A stretch of DNA of 19,995 bases from an uncultured Verrucomicrobiota bacterium. Its GTDB lineage: Bacteria > Verrucomicrobiota > Kiritimatiellia > RFP12 > UBA1067. Both the position numbers and the translations under genes were made by a program. The notes below the pieces were generated by a model. That model did not search any database. It had not been told where the DNA came from and worked only from the letters and a program-made list of their open reading frames with translations. The stretch covers positions 1-19,995 of the forward strand of contig CAMOXA010000005.1 of the NCBI GenBank assembly GCA_946628745.1. Reading direction: 5' to 3'. The first letter of the stretch is position 1. Each line of letters begins with the position of its first letter. Below are positions 14,830-19,995 of this stretch, piece by piece.

Positions 14830-15726
14830 TCAGCCTACCGCCAGCATGGCCTCGATGGCGCGGCGTGCGCGGGACGCCGTATCTGCCGGAACAGTGACTT
14901 TTGTTTTCATTTCCCGCAGAGCGTCCGCGAGGTTTTCAAGCGTGGTCTTTTTCATGTTCGGACAGACCAGCGTGTCCGACACGGGAATGAATGTCTTGCC
15001 GGGATTCTCCTTGCGAAGGCGGTGCAATATGCCCGTCTCGGTGCCGACAAGAATCGTGTCCGCCGCGGACTCCCGGGCGAAGCGGCACATTCCGCCGGTC
15101 GACAGCTGGACGTCTGCGGCGTCGCGTATTTGCTTCGGACATTCGGGATGCACCATTACAGGCGCGCCCGGATGCGCGGCTCTGGCGTCTTCGAGCATCT
15201 TCAGCGTGAGGTGCGCGTGGGTCGGACAGTATCCTGGCCACAGTACGTAGTCGCGGCCTTCTTTTGCGGATATGTGCGAGCCAAGATGCCGGTCGGGAAC
15301 GAAAAGTATCTCGCGGTCGCGCGGTATTGTCGCCATGACTCTTTCGGCGTTGCCGCTCGTGACGCATATGTCGCATTCCGCCTTGACTTCGGCCGTCGAG
15401 TTGACGTAGCATACGGCGACAGCTCCCGGATGCGCGGCCTTTAGCGCGCGCAGCTGCTCTGCGTTTATCATGTCTGCCATCGGGCATCCGGCGCCGGGTT
15501 CCGGAATAAGCACGGTCTTGCCGGGGTTCAGTATCGCGGCAGTCTCTGCCATGAAGTAGACTCCGCAGAAAACGATAACGTCCGCATCGACAGCCGTCGC
15601 GCGTCTGGCGAGTTCCAGAGAATCGCCCGTATAGTCTGCGACATCCTGCACTTCGCCCCGCGTGTAGTTGTGTGCCAGGATGACGGCGTTGCGTTCTTTT
15701 TTGAGTCTTTCTATTTCGGCTTTCAC
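14830..15726 (-). CDS. nadA: Quinolinate synthase
   Basis: 298 residues from a GTG whose first base is 15726, preceded by GGAG about 8 nt upstream. A longer in-frame extension reaches 15915, but it runs through the promoter region and adds residues unlike the family. NadA condenses iminoaspartate with dihydroxyacetone phosphate to quinolinate, using a [4Fe-4S] cluster, in de novo NAD synthesis. The three cluster cysteines are present: Cys81 in GAGCPMAD, Cys167 in GYCPTHAH and Cys255 in LVCPNMKK, close to their positions in the 298-residue Thermotoga maritima enzyme. AHNY (18-21) and FMAETAAIL are also conserved. NadB and NadC are not in the window. The gene stands alone on the - strand, convergent with folC and divergent from pcnB. 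Confidence 0.95.
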   Translation of the reverse strand: MKAEIERLKKERNAVILAHNYTRGEVQDVADYTGDSLELARRATAVDADVIVFCGVYFMAETAAILNPGKTVLIPEPGAGCPMADMINAEQLRALKAAHPGAVAVCYVNSTAEVKAECDICVTSGNAERVMATIPRDREILFVPDRHLGSHISAKEGRDYVLWPGYCPTHAHLTLKMLEDARAAHPGAPVMVHPECPKQIRDAADVQLSTGGMCRFARESAADTILVGTETGILHRLRKENPGKTFIPVSDTLVCPNMKKTTLENLADALREMKTKVTVPADTASRARRAIEAMLAVG

Positions 15727-15771
15727 TTCGTTTTCTCCAGCTGTTTTGCAATATGTCGCGAATGTGTTGAC

Positions 15772-15801
15772 ATTATACCAAATATTGGCCGCGAGTGGCA
15801 A
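15772..15801 (-). promoter_or_regulatory. nadA promoter
   Basis: Read on the - strand: TTGCCA (-35, 15801 to 15796), an 18-nt spacer ending in TTTGG, and a perfect TATAAT (-10, 15777 to 15772). The transcript would start near 15765, giving a leader of about 40 nt with a GGAG ribosome site. The CCAA-N3-TTGG arms (15778-15788) directly upstream of the -10 box could be an operator, which is speculative. The rest of the 232-bp nadA-pcnB gap (about 15802-15919) holds nothing I recognise. Confidence 0.8.
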
Positions 15802-15919
15802 TATCCCTGCTTTCACGGCGCGTCCGCCGGCGGCGTCAGCGAGTCGAGGGCGAGCTTGCGTCCCCGGTTGCGCGGCGTATTGCCGCCCGTCGATTGTACA
15901 GCCAAATGCCCGCACCCCC

Positions 15920-15948
15920 TTGCCATGCGGATGTGAAAATAGTATAAT
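15920..15948 (+). promoter_or_regulatory. Promoter of the pcnB-mla operon, very short leader
   Basis: TTGCCA (-35, 15920-15925), a 17-nt spacer, and a perfect TATAAT (-10, 15943-15948). Only 10 nt lie between the -10 box and the ATG at 15959, predicting a leader of roughly 4 nt and no Shine-Dalgarno. Confidence 0.8.
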
Positions 15949-15958
15949 ATCCCCTCAC

Positions 15959-17161
15959 ATGTTCTCGTTCCTGAAAAAGAAGGCATCTCGAAAGCCGGTC
16001 GTATACAAGCGACCGGAACACTGCATTTCGAGAAAAAACATCGATCCGGAGGCTCTTAAAGTGCTGTACAGGCTGTCCGGGCTGGGTTTTACGGCGTATC
16101 TTGTGGGCGGCGGCGTGAGGGATCTTTTGCTTGGGCGCAAGCCGAAAGACTTCGATGTGGGCACCTCGGCGAAGCCGAACGAGGTTCGGCAGGCGTTTCG
16201 CAATTGCTTTCTTATCGGCAGGCGTTTCCGCCTGGCGCACGTCCGGTTCGGCGACAAGGTGATAGAGACGGCGACTTTCAGGCAGAATTCCCAGTCTGTC
16301 GGCGAGATCATCGAACATGCCGCCGAGGGACCTGTAGAAGACAATACGTTCGGCACGCCGGAGACCGATGCTTACCGCAGGGACTTTACAGTCAACGGAC
16401 TTTTCTATGACATAAAGGATTTCAGCGTCATAGATTGGGTGGGTGGAATGCAGGATCTCAAGGACAGGATCATCCGTTCGATCGGGGATCCCGAGATACG
16501 CTTTCGCGAAGACCCGGTGCGAATGATGCGGGCGATAAAGTTCTCGTCGCGTCTTGATTTCAAGATCGAGCGCAAGACCGCCGCAGCGATGAAAAAGCTG
16601 CATTCCTGCATACTCATGGCGGCGGTGCCGCGCGTATGCGAGGAAGTGTTCAGGCTCTTCACATACGGACACAGCCGGGAGGCGTTTCTGCAGATGTGGG
16701 AGTACGGGCTTTTGGGCGACCTGCTGCCGGAGCTTTCGCAGCACATCACGGCTTCGGGCGGGAAGAAGAGCATGACCTGGCGGTATCTCGAAATCCTCGA
16801 CCAGTACGAGACGATGATGGCCGGCAGGGGATTGGACGTTTCGAACGGACTGCGCGCGGCGGTTCTCATGACGGACATGTTCCGCGCCGAGCACAAGGAC
16901 GGCGCCGGGCGCAAGGTCATGCAGACAATGGTCGATACTTTGAAGATACCGAAAGCCACATATTTCACCGCGGTGCTGCTTATGGAAAGCTGCAAGCGGC
17001 TTTCGTCGCCGCCCAACAAAGGCAAGTCGCGGTTCATATACAACAAGGATTTTCTCGACGCGCTCGACTACAACAGAATCGTGTTGCGCGCCGAGGACAA
17101 GGACGAGGGTGTCCTAAACGCATGGTGCGACCTATACGAAGAGAAAGGATCGAAAGAATGA
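15959..17161 (+). CDS. pcnB: Poly(A) polymerase I-type nucleotidyltransferase
   Basis: 400 residues from the ATG at 15959, chosen because it lies 10 nt behind a strong promoter and because the upstream in-frame sequence is not conserved-looking. It is a class II nucleotidyltransferase: YLVGGGVRDLLLG (48-59), catalytic Asp64 and Asp66 in KPKDFDVGT, Glu103 in VIETATFR, and RRD at 140-142. The IGRRFRLAHVRFG segment (86-98) and the N-terminal HCISRKNIDPEALKVLYRL are marks of bacterial poly(A) polymerases rather than CCA-adding enzymes. It would add 3' A-tails to RNA and promote decay. The protein is shorter than E. coli PcnB and lacks a long basic C-terminal tail. A CCA-adding function in this organism is a real alternative, because the two activities are hard to separate by sequence. 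Its stop overlaps the next start (ATGA). Confidence 0.88.
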   Translation: MFSFLKKKASRKPVVYKRPEHCISRKNIDPEALKVLYRLSGLGFTAYLVGGGVRDLLLGRKPKDFDVGTSAKPNEVRQAFRNCFLIGRRFRLAHVRFGDKVIETATFRQNSQSVGEIIEHAAEGPVEDNTFGTPETDAYRRDFTVNGLFYDIKDFSVIDWVGGMQDLKDRIIRSIGDPEIRFREDPVRMMRAIKFSSRLDFKIERKTAAAMKKLHSCILMAAVPRVCEEVFRLFTYGHSREAFLQMWEYGLLGDLLPELSQHITASGGKKSMTWRYLEILDQYETMMAGRGLDVSNGLRAAVLMTDMFRAEHKDGAGRKVMQTMVDTLKIPKATYFTAVLLMESCKRLSSPPNKGKSRFIYNKDFLDALDYNRIVLRAEDKDEGVLNAWCDLYEEKGSKE

Positions 17162-17934
17162 ACATCCCAGAAGAACTGCTTCCCGTCATTGAGTGGTGGG
17201 AACGAGATGGAAAGAAAACCCTGGCGGTTGCGGCCGCGGCAGGCGTAGTGGCGCTTGGCGTGTGGTCGTGGATGGCGCACCGCGAGCAAGTCCGCCAGAA
17301 TGCATCGACCGCGCTTATCAACGCCGGTTCGGATGTCGAGGCGCTTGAAGCGGCCGTTGCCAAGTATGGCGATATGTCCGTGGGGCCGGGCCTCAAGGTG
17401 AGGCTCGCAATGGCCGCATTCTCCACTCGCGAGGAGGCTGAAGTGCGCAAGGCGCTTCAAATCTACGACGAGCTGATTGCCGCGAAGAACATGCCGGCGG
17501 GCTATGAAGACATTCCTGTCGTCGGCCGCGCGGAGTGTCTGGAGGCGCTTGGCGAGTGGAAACAGGCGTATGACGCCTATACGACCTATCTGGGCGGAGA
17601 GGCTGGCGACGACGGGCTCAAGTTCACTGCGAAGCTGGGCGCGGCGCGCTGCCGCTCGCAGCTTGGTGAACGCGAGGCGGCGATAGCCGATCTCGAGGCT
17701 CTCAAGAAGGAGTTTGAAGACGACAAGGCCGCCGTCGCGCGCATCGAGTCATCGCTTGACGCGGCAAGGCGCTGGACTGTCCGCGAGCCTGTCGCGCCTG
17801 TCGCGCCTGTCGCCGAGACGCCCGCCGAGCCCGCCGCACAGCCGGCGCCAGCGCCCGCCGAGCCCGCCGCTGAAGCGCCCGCCGCACAGCCGGCGCCAGC
17901 GCCTGCACCCGAAGAGCCCGCCAAGGTGGAATGA
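17158..17934 (+). CDS. Single-pass membrane protein with TPR-like helices and Pro/Ala-rich tail
   Basis: 258 residues; AAAGGAT lies about 8 nt before the ATG, which overlaps the pcnB stop. A short charged N-terminus containing WWERDGKK is followed by a membrane helix (about 21-40) and then by helical repeats (about 45-210) with TPR-like spacing, for example ALGEWKQAYDAY and LGEREAAIADLEAL. The layout is like YfgM or other ancillary periplasmic TPR proteins: N-terminus in the cytoplasm, repeats in the periplasm. The last 40 residues or so are a low-complexity Pro/Ala/Glu tail that could span the periplasm or bind the wall. It is positioned between pcnB and mlaE and overlaps mlaE by ATGA, so it may assist the lipid transporter or protein export; the function is inferred only. 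Confidence 0.8.
   Translation: MNIPEELLPVIEWWERDGKKTLAVAAAAGVVALGVWSWMAHREQVRQNASTALINAGSDVEALEAAVAKYGDMSVGPGLKVRLAMAAFSTREEAEVRKALQIYDELIAAKNMPAGYEDIPVVGRAECLEALGEWKQAYDAYTTYLGGEAGDDGLKFTAKLGAARCRSQLGEREAAIADLEALKKEFEDDKAAVARIESSLDAARRWTVREPVAPVAPVAETPAEPAAQPAPAPAEPAAEAPAAQPAPAPAPEEPAKVE
17829..17903 (+). repeat. Direct repeat encoding the Pro/Ala tail
   Basis: An exact 27-nt sequence occurs twice, at 17829-17855 and 17877-17903, offset by 48 nt (16 codons), so the frame is kept. It lies inside the Pro/Ala/Glu-rich C-terminal coding sequence and probably arose by replication slippage. The copy number may vary between strains. Confidence 0.85.
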
Positions 17935-18749
17935 CGGTCGTCAGAGAGCCGATTTGGGACGACGCGCCGAGCTCAAGAGCGCAGGGCGTCGTTCGTCATT
18001 TTCTCAAGTTTCTGGCTTCTCTCGGCTGGGCGGCGAGGATAATGACGGAATCGCTGGCTGCGTTCCCGTCCGTCGCAGTGCGCCGCAACGGCCGCTCCGA
18101 TCTCATGCGCCAGCTTTACGTCACCGGCATCAGGACGCTGCCTGTCATGACGGTCGTTTCGATGTTCATGGGCATGATTCTCGCCTTGCAGGTCGGTCTG
18201 GAACTCAGGCGGTTCAACCAGGAAATATATCTGGGCGCGGCCGTGATGATTTCGCTCATACGCGAGATGGGGCCGTTCAGCTGCGGCATGTGTCTCGCCG
18301 CATGCGTAGGTTCGGCAATCGCGGCGGAACTCGGCACGATGAAAGTAAACGATGAAATCGCGGCGCTGGAGATCATGTCAATACCGCCGCTCAGGTTCCT
18401 CGCAGCGCCGCGCGTCATGGCGCTTGTTCTGATGGCGCCTTTGCTGGCGTTCTACTGCTGCGTCGTCGGAGCGATCGGCGGCGGTGTCGTGGGCGCTACG
18501 CAGCTCGGCGTCGACTTCGAGCAGTACATGGCGAGCGCCATGTCAATAGCGGAAATCAAGGATCTGTACGTGGGGCTTCTGAAAGCGACAGTGTTCGGCC
18601 TCGTGATAGGCACGGTCTCGGTGTCGGAGGGCCTCGGCACGACGATGGGCGCGACGGGCGTGGGAAAGTCCACCCAGCGCAGCGTCATCGTGAGTTTCCT
18701 GCTGATATTGATATTCGGCTACATGATCACGCGGATATGCTACAGATAG
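17931..18749 (+). CDS. mlaE: MlaE-family lipid ABC transporter permease
   Basis: 272 residues; the start overlaps the upstream stop (ATGA). It has the MlaE permease pattern: a segment around QLYVTGIRTLPVMTVV (about 61-76), a GMILALQ helix, the conserved cytoplasmic motif with REMGPFSCGM and SAIAAELGTMKVNDEIAAL (about 110-147), and several C-terminal hydrophobic helices. It is the inner-membrane part of the MlaFEDB-type complex, which moves phospholipids between inner and outer membranes. It is followed after 10 nt by mlaF and then mlaD, the usual partners; an MlaB-type STAS protein is not visible in the window. A role in Mce-type import of other lipids is possible. Confidence 0.93.
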   Translation: MTVVREPIWDDAPSSRAQGVVRHFLKFLASLGWAARIMTESLAAFPSVAVRRNGRSDLMRQLYVTGIRTLPVMTVVSMFMGMILALQVGLELRRFNQEIYLGAAVMISLIREMGPFSCGMCLAACVGSAIAAELGTMKVNDEIAALEIMSIPPLRFLAAPRVMALVLMAPLLAFYCCVVGAIGGGVVGATQLGVDFEQYMASAMSIAEIKDLYVGLLKATVFGLVIGTVSVSEGLGTTMGATGVGKSTQRSVIVSFLLILIFGYMITRICYR

Positions 18750-18759
18750 GCGGCGGGGC

Positions 18760-19503
18760 ATGGCGTTGATAGAGTTTCATAACGTGGTCAAGAAGTTCGG
18801 CGGAAACGCCGTGCTGGACGGCGTAACATTCAGTGTCGAGAAGGGCGAGGTGCTTTGCGTCGTCGGACCGTCAGGGACGGGAAAGTCCGTGACGCTGAAG
18901 CATCTGGTGAGACTGCTAACGCCGACTTCGGGCAGAGTGCTGGTGGACGGCGTTGATGTCGCGGAGTGCGACGAGCGCTCGCTCGCGGCCATCCGCCGGC
19001 GCGTCGGATATCTCTTTCAAGGAGGCGCGCTGCTGGCGTGGATGACTGTCGCGGAAAATGTCGCGCTTCCTCTAAGAGAATGCACGTCGCTGACTGAAGA
19101 AGAAATCGACGAGCGGGTCAAGAAGGCTCTCGAGTCGGTGGAGCTCGCGTCCGCCGCGGACAAATATCCCGCCGAAATATCCGGCGGCATGCAGAAGCGC
19201 GCGGGACTCGCGAGGGCGATCGTCCGCGACAGCGACATCGTGCTTTACGATGAACCGACGAGCGGGCTCGACCCGGTGACTGCGACGACAATCCACCGCC
19301 TCATCATCAAATTGAACAAGAGCCTCGGCATTACGTCCGTCGTCGTCACCCACGACCTGCAGAGCGCGCTTGGATTCGCCGACAGGATTCTGCTGCTGAA
19401 GGACGGACGCGTCGCCGCGTGCGACACGCCTGAAAAATTTACACAGTCAACAAACCGCGATGTAGTGGAGTTTCTCGCGGCCATGAAAGGAACGTTGAAA
19501 TGA
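18760..19503 (+). CDS. mlaF: MlaF-family ABC transporter ATPase
   Basis: 247 residues, a complete ABC ATPase: Walker A GPSGTGKS (36-43), Q-loop Gln87 in YLFQGGAL, signature SGGMQKRAGLARAI (141-154), Walker B VLYDEP (161-166), and switch His198 in VVVTHD. The signature with SGGMQKR is typical of MlaF/Mkl-type ATPases that drive MlaE permeases. It lies 10 nt after mlaE, with only a weak purine-rich AGGCGGGG before the ATG, and overlaps mlaD by ATGA. It would work on the cytoplasmic face of the inner membrane, powering lipid transfer. Confidence 0.95.
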   Translation: MALIEFHNVVKKFGGNAVLDGVTFSVEKGEVLCVVGPSGTGKSVTLKHLVRLLTPTSGRVLVDGVDVAECDERSLAAIRRRVGYLFQGGALLAWMTVAENVALPLRECTSLTEEEIDERVKKALESVELASAADKYPAEISGGMQKRAGLARAIVRDSDIVLYDEPTSGLDPVTATTIHRLIIKLNKSLGITSVVVTHDLQSALGFADRILLLKDGRVAACDTPEKFTQSTNRDVVEFLAAMKGTLK

Positions 19504-19995
19504 GTTCAAAGAGAAAAGACGCGTTTTCGGAGGCGATAGTCGGCGTTTTCATGCTGGCGGTTCTCGCGCTTCTCGTCTACTTCACTATAATAATTTCCGG
19601 CGTAGACGTGCTCCAGGGCCGCAAGAAGGTCGTCGCCACGGTGTCGTTCAGAGATGTCGGCGGGCTCAAGGACCACGACAGCGTCATGTACCGCGGCACG
19701 AAGGTCGGCGCGGTCGAACGCATCATCCTCGGCGAGAACGACATAAAAGTGAAGGTCGAAATCGATCGCAATGTCGTGCTGAGGGACGGCTACAGGATAG
19801 CGGTGTGCAATCTGTCGATGCTCGGCGGCAACTATCTGCTGCTCGAAGAGGGCAAGGGCGAAGTGCTGCCGCTCGAGTCGACGGAATTCACCGGCGAACA
19901 GCCGACAGACTGGATGCAGGACATATCGTCCATCGCGAAGAACATCAATGAACTCACGTCCGGCGACGAGCTGAAGACGATAGGGACGAACTTTG
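19500..19995 (+). CDS. mlaD: MlaD-family MCE-domain lipid-binding protein (3'-truncated)
   Basis: Open to the window end; 165 residues are visible. The start overlaps the mlaF stop (ATGA). A short basic N-terminus (SSKRKDAFSEA) is followed by one membrane helix (about 13-33), then the MCE domain (about 42-118), with the hallmark DVGGLKDHDSVMYRGTKVGAV near residues 52-72 and a closing LSMLGGNYLLLEEG segment. The region after it (DISSIAKNINEL) looks like the start of a helical section. MlaD forms a periplasmic hexameric ring that receives lipid from MlaFE. The C-terminal length, and hence whether it is a short MlaD or a longer MCE protein, cannot be seen here. Confidence 0.93.
   Translation, partial: MSSKRKDAFSEAIVGVFMLAVLALLVYFTIIISGVDVLQGRKKVVATVSFRDVGGLKDHDSVMYRGTKVGAVERIILGENDIKVKVEIDRNVVLRDGYRIAVCNLSMLGGNYLLLEEGKGEVLPLESTEFTGEQPTDWMQDISSIAKNINELTSGDELKTIGTNF

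Noticed and set aside
15727..15915. An in-frame N-terminal extension of nadA
   Set aside because: It crosses the nadA promoter. The GTG at 15726 has a ribosome site and gives the 298-residue length of a typical NadA.
15668..15958. An in-frame N-terminal extension of pcnB into the nadA region
   Set aside because: It would run through nadA and both promoters. The family-like sequence begins just after the ATG at 15959, directly behind a strong promoter.
1..19995. tRNA, rRNA, CRISPR array, insertion sequence or phage gene
   Set aside because: No tRNA-like cloverleaf, spaced repeat array, transposase motif or terminal inverted repeat was noticed by eye; nearly all bases are accounted for by genes.

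Overview
The window reads as a stretch of chromosome from a GC-rich, Gram-negative (two-membrane) bacterium. Coding density is very high: 15 genes, no gap larger than about 230 bp, and no RNA gene, CRISPR array, insertion sequence or phage gene that I can see. The MlaE/MlaF/MlaD lipid-transport genes imply an outer membrane. The Hanks-type kinase with Sel1 repeats, the large TPR membrane protein and the mixture of gene types would suit the PVC superphylum (Verrucomicrobiota, Kiritimatiellota or Lentisphaerota), but that placement is inference and no marker gene here proves it. Despite the GC richness, the isoleucine codon AUA is used heavily.

Region 1 (1-6167) is a signalling block on the + strand. 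It holds the 3' part of a gene that fuses an APC-type amino-acid permease to a hybrid histidine kinase and receiver, a free-standing Hpt protein that overlaps it by ATGA, a soluble receiver-kinase-receiver protein, and a membrane-anchored Ser/Thr kinase with four Sel1 repeats. Together they could form a nutrient-sensing phosphorelay, but no DNA-binding or other output domain lies in the window.

Region 2 (6168-14825) starts with a secreted DUF1287 protein whose promoter predicts a leaderless mRNA. Next is metY (O-acetylhomoserine sulfhydrylase), also with almost no leader. It heads a tightly packed run: a 1112-residue GT-C-like/TPR membrane protein, an unrecognised protein built from repeated WP/FP strand motifs, a UbiA-family enzyme resembling decaprenyl-phosphate phosphoribosyltransferase, and folC. 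The middle three could form an envelope-glycosylation module that makes and uses a polyprenyl-phosphate pentose donor. This is the best candidate for an undescribed system.

Region 3 (14830-15726, - strand) is nadA (quinolinate synthase). It converges on folC with only 4 nt between stop codons and is divergent from pcnB across a 232-bp intergenic region with a good promoter on each strand.

Region 4 (15959 to the window end) is one operon: pcnB-type poly(A) polymerase, a single-pass TPR-like protein with a Pro/Ala-rich tail, then mlaE, mlaF and the 5' part of mlaD. Most junctions are ATGA overlaps.
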